Source: an uncultured Prevotella sp. (GTDB lineage Bacteria > Bacteroidota > Bacteroidia > Bacteroidales > Bacteroidaceae). From it: a stretch of DNA of 64,000 nt. The stretch's first letter is position 1; each line of letters opens with the position of its first letter. Under the pieces are notes generated by a model that saw only the letters and a program-made list of their open reading frames with translations, did no database searches and was not told where the DNA came from. The stretch covers positions 1 to 64,000 of the forward strand of contig CABQKA010000005.1 in assembly GCA_902464615.1 (NCBI GenBank). Direction: 5' to 3'. The position numbers were made by a program, and so were the translations under genes. Below are positions 1 through 7,860 of this stretch, piece by piece.

Positions 1-60
1 TCGAACCCCCGACCCTCTGCTTGTAAGGCAGACGCTCTGAACCAACTGAGCTAAGCATCC
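1..60 (-). tRNA. tRNA-Val (anticodon TAC), 3' part cut by window edge
   Basis: Read on the minus strand, the 5' acceptor strand (GGATGCT) ends at base 60, followed by the D arm and an anticodon stem-loop with loop CTTACAA, giving anticodon TAC. The T-arm is cut off by the window start. From the D arm on, the sequence matches the complete tRNA-Val 18 bp upstream, so this is the second copy of a tandem pair. The acceptor stem differs between the two (GGATGCT here, GGGCACT upstream). Confidence 0.9.
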
Positions 61-78
61 GGGTACTTTCGCAAGAGG

Positions 79-153
79 TGGGCACTGAGGGATTCGAACC
101 CCCGACCCTCTGCTTGTAAGGCAGACGCTCTGAACCAACTGAGCTAAGTGCCC
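79..153 (-). tRNA. tRNA-Val (anticodon TAC)
   Basis: A complete 75-nt cloverleaf on the minus strand. The acceptor stem GGGCACT (153-147) pairs with AGTGCCC (86-80) and the discriminator is A at 79. The anticodon loop is CTTACAA, which reads GTA codons. The CCA end is not encoded (the genome reads ACCT). It is the first gene of a tandem tRNA-Val pair transcribed from the promoter at 175-206. Confidence 0.95.
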
Positions 154-174
154 CTCTTCCTTTCAAAAGCGATG

Positions 175-206
175 CAAAAGTACGATTTTTTTCTTTTACT
201 CCCAAA
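175..206 (-). promoter_or_regulatory. Bacteroidota-type promoter for the tRNA-Val pair
   Basis: On the minus strand a -33 TTTG (206-203) is followed after 20 nt by a -7 box TACTTTTG (182-175), matching the primary sigma consensus TTTG-N19..21-TAnnTTTG. It lies about 20 bp upstream of the tRNA-Val 5' end. Confidence 0.75.
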
Positions 207-233
207 TATTAGAAGTGTTTTCGTCTAAAAAAA

Positions 234-1007
234 TCATTTTTCCGGGCTGGAAGGGGTCATATTCTGCCCGGAAAGTACTTGAATCAATGCCCGCACCTGC
301 AAAGCTGAGGTCTCCTGCCGCTCATATTCGTCTCTTCCCGGTAATCCCATTTTAGCTTCCGGATTGCGGAAAGCCATGCCGCTCGGGAATACGGCACGGG
401 CCGAAGCATGTATTTCCACCGCACCGGTTTCTTTTAATATATGAGCGACGTTACCGGGATTGACCCCACAAGCGGGCATGATAGAGATGCGGCCCGCAGC
501 CTGCTTTACCAGACGGCGCAATATGGCAATCCCGGCCACGGCGCTGCCCGCCGTTCCAGAAGTCAGGATGCGGTCGCACCCAGCGTCTACCAACTGCTCC
601 AATGCCAAAACGGGATTGGCACAGACATCGAACGCACGGTGAAAAGTTACACTCAAAGGCCCTGCCGCTTCCTTAAAGCGGCGCAAGGCGCACAGGTCTA
701 TACCCCCGTCAGCCGTCAGTGCACCGACAGCAAGGCCGTCCGCGCCCATTTCGCGCACCAGCCGGATATCTTCCACCATAATATCCAACTCTGCCGGCGT
801 ATAAAGGAAATCGCCGCTTCGAGGCCGGATCAGCACATGCTTACGTATTCCATCCAAAGCCAACACAGCTTTCAGGCACCCGAACGAAGGGGTAAGGCCG
901 CCCTCAGTCAGTCCGGCACACAATTCTATACGGTCCGCACCACCTTTGAGCGCAGCACACGCGCTCTCGTAGCTTCCGGCACAAATCTCCAACTGGTATG
1001 CTTCCAT
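234..1007 (-). CDS. cutC: CutC family protein
   Basis: 257-aa cytoplasmic TIM-barrel protein of the CutC family. The N-terminal block (residues 8-33, including ICAGSYESA and ADRIELCAGL), the IRPRSGDF segment near residue 60 and the EIHASAR block near residue 200 are hallmark CutC motifs, and the length is normal. CutC was named for copper tolerance in E. coli, but the biochemical function is not settled, so copper handling is only the family label. It is divergent from pyrK. A near-consensus -7 box, TAACTTCG, lies at 1037-1030 on the minus strand. Confidence 0.9.
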   Translation of the reverse strand: MEAYQLEICAGSYESACAALKGGADRIELCAGLTEGGLTPSFGCLKAVLALDGIRKHVLIRPRSGDFLYTPAELDIMVEDIRLVREMGADGLAVGALTADGGIDLCALRRFKEAAGPLSVTFHRAFDVCANPVLALEQLVDAGCDRILTSGTAGSAVAGIAILRRLVKQAAGRISIMPACGVNPGNVAHILKETGAVEIHASARAVFPSGMAFRNPEAKMGLPGRDEYERQETSALQVRALIQVLSGQNMTPSSPEK

Positions 1008-1081
1008 TCTGGTTCTTCTTTTTATCGCACGAAGTTAGCAACAAAGTCGCACAAGAGCGGTCAGCACCGCCAAAAAATTAT

Positions 1082-1089
1082 TAACTTTG
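1082..1089 (+). promoter_or_regulatory. -7 promoter element of pyrK-pyrD
   Basis: TAACTTTG matches the Bacteroidota -7 consensus TAnnTTTG, 31 bp before the pyrK ATG, implying a leader of roughly 25-30 nt. No clear -33 TTTG is present at the expected distance. Confidence 0.6.
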
Positions 1090-1120
1090 TTCGCAAATCC
1101 AAACCAAGCCATCCCGATTC

Positions 1121-1900
1121 ATGAAGAAATACGTATCAGACCTTCTCGTAACCGAAGTGCTTCACCTGCACAAGGACTACGTACAGCTCCGGCTGACAGA
1201 CCCCCATGCCCAGCTTCCCGACATGCTCCCGGGACAATTTGTAGAAATCCGAGTCGACGGTTCGCCATCCACATTCCTGCGCCGCCCCATTTCCATCAAC
1301 TTCGTGGACACGGAACGCAACGAACTGTGGCTGCTCATCCACATGGTCGGCGACGGCACGCGCCAACTTGGTTCCCTGCAAGCCGGCCAGACGTTAAACT
1401 GCCTCTTTCCGCTGGGCAACGGCTTCACCTTGCCGTCAGCCCAAGGTTGCCGCGTCCTGCTCGTCGGTGGCGGCATCGGCACTGCGCCCCTACTCTATTA
1501 CGGCATGCGTCTTCAAACGGCAGGGCATTACCCGACCTTCCTTCTCGGAGGACGTTCGGCCACTGACCTGCTCCAGATTGAAGAGTTCAAAAAATACGGG
1601 GAAGTGAATCTCACTACGGACGACGGAAGTGCCGGACAGCACGGCTTCGTTACGCAGCACCCGCTTTGGGAGCGGGCCGATTTCGACTGGATTGCGGCCT
1701 GCGGTCCTAAACCGATGATGAAGGCTGTGGCGCATTTGGCCAAAACACACGGCATACGGTGCGAGGTGTCGCTGGAAAACCTCATGGCATGCGGCCTGGG
1801 CGCTTGTCTTTGCTGCGTAGAAAAGGACAAGGACGGACACAACGTATGCGTATGCAAAGAAGGGCCGGTATTCGACACCGTGCGGCTCGCATGGGATTAA
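1121..1900 (+). CDS. pyrK: Dihydroorotate dehydrogenase B, electron transfer subunit (PyrK)
   Basis: 259-aa FAD and [2Fe-2S] subunit of the class 1B dihydroorotate dehydrogenase. It passes electrons from dihydroorotate oxidation to NAD+. The N-terminal half is a ferredoxin-reductase-like FAD domain (LRRPISIN near residue 50), followed by the nucleotide-binding glycine motif LVGGGIGTAPL near residue 117. The C-terminus carries the cysteine cluster CGLGACLCC (from residue 224) and a further CVC at 243-245, supplying the iron-sulphur ligands. It lies 24 bp upstream of pyrD, as expected for a two-subunit enzyme, and has its own -7 box upstream. Confidence 0.95.
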   Translation: MKKYVSDLLVTEVLHLHKDYVQLRLTDPHAQLPDMLPGQFVEIRVDGSPSTFLRRPISINFVDTERNELWLLIHMVGDGTRQLGSLQAGQTLNCLFPLGNGFTLPSAQGCRVLLVGGGIGTAPLLYYGMRLQTAGHYPTFLLGGRSATDLLQIEEFKKYGEVNLTTDDGSAGQHGFVTQHPLWERADFDWIAACGPKPMMKAVAHLAKTHGIRCEVSLENLMACGLGACLCCVEKDKDGHNVCVCKEGPVFDTVRLAWD

Positions 1901-1924
1901 AGCACGATTCAAAATCAACACGCT

Positions 1925-2836
1925 ATGGCAAATCTTCAGACACAAATAGGAAAACTGGTTTTCCAGAACCCCGTAATTGCAGCTTCAGGCACTTTCGGAT
2001 ACGGCATTGAGTTTGCAGACCTTGTAGACTTGAATCGGCTGGGAGGGATTATGGTCAAAGGCACAACGCTGCACCCGCGCGAAGGCAACGATTATCCCCG
2101 TATGGCCGAAACTGCGTCGGGGATGCTGAACTGCGTGGGACTTCAAAACAAAGGCGTAGAGTATTTCTGCACGCATATTTACCCACAGATCAAAGATTAC
2201 AAGACGCACATGATGGTGAATGTTTCCGGGAATTCCCCGGAAGACTACGCAGCCTGTGCAGCGCGCATCGGCGAATTGCCTAACATCCCGGCCATTGAGC
2301 TTAATATTTCCTGCCCCAACGTGCACGACGGAGGCATGGCCTTCGGCGTCACCTGCAACGGCGCCGCCAGCGTGGTGAAAGCAGTCCGCAAAGCATACGA
2401 CAAGACTTTAATTGTCAAGCTATCGCCCAACGTGACCGACATTGCGGAAATCGCCAAAGCCGTAGAAGCAGAAGGCGCGGATGCAGTCTCACTCATCAAC
2501 ACCTTAATGGGTATGAGCATCGACATCGAACGCCGGCGCTCGCGGCTAAGCATCGGCACAGGCGGACTGAGCGGACCGGCCGTCAAGCCCATAGCTGTCC
2601 GCATGGTGTGGCAAGTATATCGGGCAGTGCATATTCCTGTTATCGGCTTGGGTGGAATCATGACGGCTGAAGACGCCATCGAATTTATCATGGCCGGGGC
2701 AAGTGCAATAGAAATCGGTACGGCTAACTTCATAGACCCGACCGTTACCATCAAAGTTGCAGACGGCATTGATGAATGGCTAAGCCGGCATGGCATCAAA
2801 AACTTAAAGGACATCATCGGCGCTGTTGAAGTTTAA
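1925..2836 (+). CDS. pyrD: Dihydroorotate dehydrogenase B, catalytic subunit (PyrD)
   Basis: 303-aa FMN-binding TIM-barrel enzyme for the fourth step of UMP synthesis, dihydroorotate to orotate. Visible motifs are NPVIAASGTFGYG near the N-terminus, LNCVGLQNKG, the substrate and FMN segment NISCPNVHDGG carrying the cysteine used as the class 1 base, and the phosphate-binding GLGGIMTAEDA near residue 240. The cysteine base and the preceding pyrK place it in class 1B (NAD-linked heterotetramer). It is cotranscribed with pyrK. Confidence 0.95.
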   Translation: MANLQTQIGKLVFQNPVIAASGTFGYGIEFADLVDLNRLGGIMVKGTTLHPREGNDYPRMAETASGMLNCVGLQNKGVEYFCTHIYPQIKDYKTHMMVNVSGNSPEDYAACAARIGELPNIPAIELNISCPNVHDGGMAFGVTCNGAASVVKAVRKAYDKTLIVKLSPNVTDIAEIAKAVEAEGADAVSLINTLMGMSIDIERRRSRLSIGTGGLSGPAVKPIAVRMVWQVYRAVHIPVIGLGGIMTAEDAIEFIMAGASAIEIGTANFIDPTVTIKVADGIDEWLSRHGIKNLKDIIGAVEV

Positions 2837-2926
2837 TTCTATAAACCGGCCGGCCCTGCCTGCCATGTCCCAATTAAACAAAGTGTTCATGTATTAACGG
2901 AAATGACAAACAGAAGGAACCGCATC

Positions 2927-3343
2927 ATGAAAAGATATATTTTTATCGCGCTGTGCTCTGCCCTGCTGTCCGCATGCCAGAATGATGGCAAAAAAGCGAA
3001 TTGGTCAAAGGCCAGGATAGAAATGGAAGATAGCGCACAAATCTGTCTGAGAGACGCGCGAGCCGCTCTGGAACGGTCTGACTACGCCACTGCGCGCTCA
3101 AAAGTAAGGGAAATCCGCAATAAATACAACCTGGCCTTAGACGCCCGCGAAGAGGCCATCCTGTTTATGGACTCCGTAGACTTGTGCCAGGCAACTGAAG
3201 AATTGCAGCGTGCCAACAAGGAAATGCAGCTCCATCCTGAGCCACACGATTCCTTGAAAGCAGTTGCCGACGAGCTAAACCAGAAGATAAAATTTTATTT
3301 GCGCAAGCTGGAACACGACAGACAGAACAAACGGACACACTGA
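2927..3343 (+). CDS. Small lipoprotein, function unknown
   Basis: 138-aa predicted lipoprotein. I choose the ATG at 2927 (MKRYIFIALC) over the in-frame ATG at 2903 because it places a compact signal peptide with lipobox LLSAC before Cys17. The mature part is charged and helical, rich in Lys, Arg and Glu, and contains ARSKVREIRNKYNLALDARE, suggesting a small coiled-coil domain. It resembles the short helical lipoproteins common in Bacteroidales, but I assign no function. It sits between pyrD and pcrA on the same strand, about 90 bp after pyrD. Confidence 0.7.
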   Translation: MKRYIFIALCSALLSACQNDGKKANWSKARIEMEDSAQICLRDARAALERSDYATARSKVREIRNKYNLALDAREEAILFMDSVDLCQATEELQRANKEMQLHPEPHDSLKAVADELNQKIKFYLRKLEHDRQNKRTH

Positions 3344-3445
3344 CTTCCCCTTTAGCAATACGCCCACACTTCGGGGCATTCCCGGCCGAAACGGTTTTCC
3401 TGCAAATCCAGACTTTGCCGAAAGGGAGGTAACCACGCATATTAT

Positions 3446-5722
3446 ATGAATGAGATTCAAGAAGCACTGAATCCGGAACAATGGGAAGCCGTCAGCTATT
3501 GCGAAGGTCCCGCCCTTGTCATAGCCGGAGCCGGGGCCGGAAAGACCCGTGTCCTGACCTACAAGATTGCCTACCTCTTAGCACAAGGAGTAGCTCCCTG
3601 GCAAATCCTTTCCCTGACCTTTACCAACAAAGCCGCGCGGGAGATGAACGACCGCATCGCGCAGCTGGCGACACCGGAAGCCGTCAGGCAGCTCTGGTCA
3701 GGAACCTTTCACAGCGTTTTCGCCAAAATCCTTCGTCTAGAATCTGAACACCTGGGCTATACGCGCGACTATACGATTTACGACACCAACGATTCAAGAA
3801 GTCTTATCAAGTCTATCGTCAAAGAATTAGGTCTGGACGACAAGACTTACAAGCCAGCCACCATTGCCGGAAAAATATCCGAGGCAAAAAACGCATTGGT
3901 TCTCCCCGCGCAATACATAGCGGACGCAAACATCAGGAAGCGCGATGAGATAAACAACCTGGCCAAGACCGGCCGGATTTATGAAATTTACTGCCAGCGC
4001 TGCAAGAAGTCCAATGCTATGGACTTCGACGACCTGTTGCTGAACACGTTCCTGCTTTTTGAACAGCACCCGGAAATACGCGAAAAGTATGCGCACCGGT
4101 TCCGCTTCATCCTCGTAGACGAATATCAGGACACGAATGCCGCCCAGCATCGCATCATCCGCCAACTGACGGAAAAGGACTCGCCCATCTGCGTAGTCGG
4201 CGACGACGCACAGAGCATCTATGCCTTCCGCGGCGCCAAAATCGACAACATCCTTCAATTTCAAGAACAGTACCCGGGCACGAAGCTCATCAAGCTCGAA
4301 AGGAACTACCGCTCCACGCAGACGATTGTCAACGCGGCCAACAGCATCATTTGCCACAACAGGCGGCAGATTCCCAAAAAAATATACAGCGACAACGAAG
4401 TCGGCTCTCCGATAAAAATCTTTTCCGCTTACAGCGACAAAGACGAGAGCCTCCAGGTTATCGCAGAAATCAAACGCTTGCAGCGGACTCACGGACTGGA
4501 GTGGAGCGACATCGCCCTCCTTTACAGGACCAACGCGCAAAGCAGGGCCTTCGAGGAAGCCCTGCGCACCGCCAACATACCTTACCGGATTTATGGAGGC
4601 CTTTCTTTCTACCAACGCAAAGAGATAAAGGATATCATCGCCTACTTCCGGCTGGTCGCCAACCCCCACGACGAGGAAGCGTTCAAGCGCATTGTCAACT
4701 ACCCTGCCCGGGGCATCGGCGGAACCACACAGAGCAAGCTGCAACTGGCGGCCGCCGAGCACGAAGCCACCTTGTGGGACGTAGCCTCCTCGCCCGACGC
4801 GTTCCAAGTGGAAATCGGCAGCGCACCGAAAAAAAAGCTCGCGGCCTTCTGCAGCCAAATCGCGGAATGGCGGACACAGTTGGAATCCTGCAACGGTTCC
4901 GAACTGGCCATCCGCATCATCAAAGAGAGCGGCATTGCTGCCGACATCGGGGCAGACAACAGCCCCGAAAACCTGAGCCGGCAGGAAAACGTAGAAGAAC
5001 TGCTCGGAGCAATCAAAGCCAGCGAGACCGAGCGCATAGAGGAATACGGCTCGGAAATCGTCCCCCTATCGGAGTATCTCTCGCAAGTATCCCTGCTCAC
5101 AGACGCCGACCAGAAGGACGACGGCACGCCGAAGGTGTCTCTGATGACCGTACACGCAGCCAAAGGACTCGAATTCGAGGCCGTCTTTGTCACGGGAATG
5201 GAGGAAGACTTATTTCCCAACTCCAGCGCACGCCTTTATCCGAACGAGATGGAAGAAGAACGGCGGCTGTTCTACGTGGCGGTAACGCGGGCAAAACGAT
5301 TCTGCTACCTGACTTATGCGAAAAGCCGCTACAAATATGGCAACATGGAATTTTGCTCTCCCAGTCCCTTTTTAGAAGAAATAGACAGGCATTATCTCGA
5401 AGAAATGGGTGCAAAATCCGGAAGGACTTTATCCTTTTCTCCGCAAGCGCGCACAGCCGCCACACTTTCCGCAGCAAAGCTCCGTCCCGTCGCGCCGCTG
5501 CCGCAAACTCCGGAAAAAACGATTCCCGGCCATGGAATGGATGAAAACCAGCCGGCACAAGGAAGCCTGAAAGCGGGCCAAATCATAGAACATGAGCGTT
5601 TCGGCATCGGGACGATCCTCAGTGTCGAAGGAAGCGGGCAGAACCAGAAGATTCGGGTCCGGTTCGACAATGCGGGAGAAAAAAATCTGCTGGTAAAATT
5701 TGCAAAGTTCAAACTCGCCTGA
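3446..5722 (+). CDS. pcrA: UvrD/PcrA-type superfamily 1 DNA helicase
   Basis: 758-aa 3'-5' DNA helicase for repair and clearing of proteins from DNA. It has the Q-motif start (LNPEQWEAV), Walker A GAGAGKT at residues 28-34, motif Ia TFTNKAAREM, Walker B DEYQDTN at 225-231, GDDAQSIYAFRGA (motif III), LERNYRST, VSLMTVHAAKGLEFEAVF (motif V) and EEERRLFYVAVTRAK (motif VI). The C-terminal segment GQIIEHERFGIGTILSVEG is the PcrA-type duplex or RNA-polymerase-binding tail. Length and domain order are normal. It converges with the GH25 gene. Confidence 0.93.
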   Translation: MNEIQEALNPEQWEAVSYCEGPALVIAGAGAGKTRVLTYKIAYLLAQGVAPWQILSLTFTNKAAREMNDRIAQLATPEAVRQLWSGTFHSVFAKILRLESEHLGYTRDYTIYDTNDSRSLIKSIVKELGLDDKTYKPATIAGKISEAKNALVLPAQYIADANIRKRDEINNLAKTGRIYEIYCQRCKKSNAMDFDDLLLNTFLLFEQHPEIREKYAHRFRFILVDEYQDTNAAQHRIIRQLTEKDSPICVVGDDAQSIYAFRGAKIDNILQFQEQYPGTKLIKLERNYRSTQTIVNAANSIICHNRRQIPKKIYSDNEVGSPIKIFSAYSDKDESLQVIAEIKRLQRTHGLEWSDIALLYRTNAQSRAFEEALRTANIPYRIYGGLSFYQRKEIKDIIAYFRLVANPHDEEAFKRIVNYPARGIGGTTQSKLQLAAAEHEATLWDVASSPDAFQVEIGSAPKKKLAAFCSQIAEWRTQLESCNGSELAIRIIKESGIAADIGADNSPENLSRQENVEELLGAIKASETERIEEYGSEIVPLSEYLSQVSLLTDADQKDDGTPKVSLMTVHAAKGLEFEAVFVTGMEEDLFPNSSARLYPNEMEEERRLFYVAVTRAKRFCYLTYAKSRYKYGNMEFCSPSPFLEEIDRHYLEEMGAKSGRTLSFSPQARTAATLSAAKLRPVAPLPQTPEKTIPGHGMDENQPAQGSLKAGQIIEHERFGIGTILSVEGSGQNQKIRVRFDNAGEKNLLVKFAKFKLA

Positions 5723-5783
5723 AACCGGGCCACCGGCCGCGGGCCCTACGGCACGAGCCGCAAAGAGGGGACAGCTCCACCCG

Positions 5784-6608
5784 TCAAAGCACTAACTGCC
5801 GAAGGGAAAAGTCGTCCATCAGACAACTTCTGTCCACATTACCCTTCACGCCGGGAATGCTGCCCTTCGAGGTGTATTGCCAGATAATGAATTTCTTGCC
5901 GTCCTGAAGCACGGGACGCTCGTCCTTGTACTTGGCAATCATCCAATGATAGTCCGTAAAAAGTTCCCGTAAATGGCGGTTGTAAAAATTCTGGTAGGAA
6001 TACAGCAAAGGTTTCTTGCCATAATGCCTCTCTACCGCTTTGACAAAATCTTTCAAGTCCTGAATGAACTTGGCTTCCGACACATGCCCCCGGTGCTCGA
6101 TGTCGATAATCGGAACAAGGTCCTGCGTCTCGGGGTCAACGTTGCTCGTCAGATTCTTCAATTGTTCTTGCCAACTGATATTGGGCCGGTAGAAGTGATA
6201 GCTTCCCACGCTCAAGCCTACACGGCGGGCTTCCTTCAGGTTATACGCATAAGTGTCGTCGACAAGCGAGGCTCCTTCCGTCGCTTTGAGATAAGCATAA
6301 GAAACCTCGGCGCTGCCGGCCACGGCATCCCAATCAATCTTTCCCTGATAATGGGAGACATCAATGCCTTCGCGATACTTCAGATTGAGCTGCTTTGTGC
6401 TCGCATTGCCGCTCGTCAAGGCTTCGGCATGAGCCACATAATTCTCAGGTCGTACCTGCGCCACCATTTTATCCGGTACTATCATAAGTGCAGGAGCACC
6501 CGTAGCATGCCGGCCGCGCATATTTTTCTTACGAGCGTAGCCGTCGGATGGAAAGAACAAAACAAGACATATAGCAAGCAGGACAGAAGTCCAGGTCAAA
6601 CGGTTCAT
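5784..6608 (-). CDS. Secreted GH25-family lysozyme (muramidase)
   Basis: 274-aa exported glycoside hydrolase family 25 protein, expected to cut the MurNAc-GlcNAc bond of peptidoglycan. The start is the ATG at 6608 (MNRLTWTSVLLAICLVLFF). A longer reading from the GTG at 6632 would begin inside the -7 promoter box, so it is rejected. After the signal peptide and a basic linker comes GIDVSHYQGKIDW with the first catalytic Asp, then YAYLKATEG, SYHFYRP and LVPIIDIE with the other conserved acidic residues, and a C-terminal IIWQYTSKGSIPGV block. It is a single gene facing pcrA. The target could be its own wall or that of competitors. Confidence 0.88.
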   Translation of the reverse strand: MNRLTWTSVLLAICLVLFFPSDGYARKKNMRGRHATGAPALMIVPDKMVAQVRPENYVAHAEALTSGNASTKQLNLKYREGIDVSHYQGKIDWDAVAGSAEVSYAYLKATEGASLVDDTYAYNLKEARRVGLSVGSYHFYRPNISWQEQLKNLTSNVDPETQDLVPIIDIEHRGHVSEAKFIQDLKDFVKAVERHYGKKPLLYSYQNFYNRHLRELFTDYHWMIAKYKDERPVLQDGKKFIIWQYTSKGSIPGVKGNVDRSCLMDDFSLRQLVL

Positions 6609-6631
6609 AAGCGGACGGGAAAAATTCGTCA

Positions 6632-6639
6632 CAAAAATA
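6632..6639 (-). promoter_or_regulatory. -7 promoter element of the GH25 lysozyme gene
   Basis: TATTTTTG on the minus strand, 23 bp before the ATG at 6608. It rules out the upstream GTG as start. No good -33 element is visible. Confidence 0.55.
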
Positions 6640-6814
6640 CGGTAAATGTTTCGGTTTAACGGAATTACAATTATTAATAAAACAAAAAACCGCTTTACTC
6701 ATCCTACTCTGGCCCGAAATTTGTTGCCAGGCACAGCCCTTGACGTGAAGGAATGAGAAGGCAAAAACAAGCGGGATGCCTGTCTGTTTCCTGACAAGCA
6801 TCCCGCAACACTGG

Positions 6815-6903
6815 CGGAAAGTGAGGGATTCAAACCCCCGGTACGGACAAAGCCGTACAGCGGATTTCGAGTCCGCCCCGATCGATCACTCCGGCAACTT
6901 TCC
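6815..6903 (-). tRNA. tRNA-Ser (anticodon CGA)
   Basis: An 89-nt class II tRNA with a long variable arm. The acceptor GGAAAGT (6903-6897) pairs with ACTTTCC (6822-6816). The anticodon loop CTCGAAA gives CGA, reading TCG. The discriminator is G and the next three bases read CCA, so CCA is genomically encoded here, unlike the tRNA-Val at the window start. Confidence 0.95.
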
Positions 6904-6920
6904 TTTTTGCTTAACGGGCG

Positions 6921-6951
6921 CAAAGGTAGACATTAATCCCGAAAAAGCAAA
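6921..6951 (-). promoter_or_regulatory. Promoter of tRNA-Ser
   Basis: On the minus strand TTTG (6951-6948), N19, TACCTTTG (6928-6921): a full match to the Bacteroidota consensus, 17 bp upstream of the tRNA. Confidence 0.8.
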
Positions 6952-6963
6952 ATTTATTCTGCC

Positions 6964-7527
6964 TTATTTTTTCTGGTAACGCTTGTTCAGCCCTGCGACA
7001 ACCTCGCTGGTTATGTCCAAAGCAGGATCAGCGTAAAGCATAACCGCCTTGTTATAGATCATCGTATATTTCTTAGAACGGTTATAATCTTTCAGGAAAG
7101 AGTCCAAGCTGTCTTGCAAGGCGCGGGCAAAGTCCTCCTGCTCCTGCGCCAACTGCTGCTCCATCGTATTACGGTACTGGGCATAGGCACTCTGCTGCCT
7201 GTTGAACTTATCGACCTCGGCCTTATACTGAGCCTCTGTCGTAATTTGTCCCTGCTGCATTTTCCTCTGGATAGTTTCCTGCATCTGCTGCAAGGCGTTT
7301 TCCTTCTGCTGGACGGAAGTCTGATAAGCATTTACCTTCTGTTCCAGGTTAGCTTTTCCGTCTAAGTAGAACTGGTAGTGGGCTTGGAGCGTATCCATGT
7401 CCACATACGCCACAGCTGCCGAAGGCGCGGAGACAGCCGGCTTTTCAGTAGCCGCCTTTTTCTCATCGTTGCCGCACCCGGCAACTCCCACTGCTAACGC
7501 AGCAAAAAGCACATTTTTAATTTTCAT
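6964..7527 (-). CDS. OmpH/Skp-family lipoprotein
   Basis: 187-aa periplasm-facing chaperone-like protein. The N-terminus is a lipoprotein signal with lipobox VGVAGC (Cys at residue 18), followed by a low-complexity Ala/Glu/Lys/Pro linker. The Skp fold begins at VAYVDMDTLQAHY near residue 39, then a long Gln/Lys/Glu-rich coiled coil (residues 60-150) forms the tentacle, and the chain returns with YTMIYNKAVMLYADPALDIT. Skp proteins hold unfolded outer-membrane proteins; lipid anchoring is a variation seen in Bacteroidales. Its start overlaps the upstream small membrane protein by 11 bp, so the two are translationally linked. Confidence 0.85.
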   Translation of the reverse strand: MKIKNVLFAALAVGVAGCGNDEKKAATEKPAVSAPSAAVAYVDMDTLQAHYQFYLDGKANLEQKVNAYQTSVQQKENALQQMQETIQRKMQQGQITTEAQYKAEVDKFNRQQSAYAQYRNTMEQQLAQEQEDFARALQDSLDSFLKDYNRSKKYTMIYNKAVMLYADPALDITSEVVAGLNKRYQKK

Positions 7528-7753
7528 GACCTTTATTATTCTGTTGTTTTGTATTTCTCTCGTTCACCCTCTTGGGGTTGCCGCCACGCAACGCGGCATC
7601 CTGCGCCTGGATGCAATGGATGCCCTTGCGGTTAAGCGCTTTGTTTCCATCCACATGAGTATGGACGAAATTCTTTCCCGCAAACAGCCTGACGCTTAAA
7701 AGCGCCACGCCTATTGCAATTATTAACAATGAAAATAAGAAAGCCTCAAACAT
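7517..7753 (-). CDS. Small conserved membrane protein, function unknown
   Basis: 78-aa protein with one N-terminal transmembrane helix (FEAFLFSLLIIAIGVALLSV) and a cytoplasmic tail that carries the motif HVDGNKALNRKGIHC followed by IQAQD. I recall short Bacteroidales proteins with the same GNKALRKKGIHC pattern next to skp-like genes, so this is judged a real gene and not a chance reading frame. No function is assigned. It overlaps the OmpH-like gene downstream by 11 bp. A near-consensus -7 box (TACCTTCG, 7782-7775) precedes it. Confidence 0.7.
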   Translation of the reverse strand: MFEAFLFSLLIIAIGVALLSVRLFAGKNFVHTHVDGNKALNRKGIHCIQAQDAALRGGNPKRVNERNTKQQNNKGHEN

Positions 7754-7860
7754 TTCTTCTTACCTTTGGCTTCGCGAAGGTAGTGTATAATTTGCGAATA
7801 CGCCTCTTACGCTTAGACTTATGTATGTTTTTTAACGATTAATTGCACTTACGAGAAGCC

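Noticed and set aside
3827..4858. 343-codon open frame antisense to pcrA
   Set aside because: Lies wholly within the helicase gene and shows no domain.
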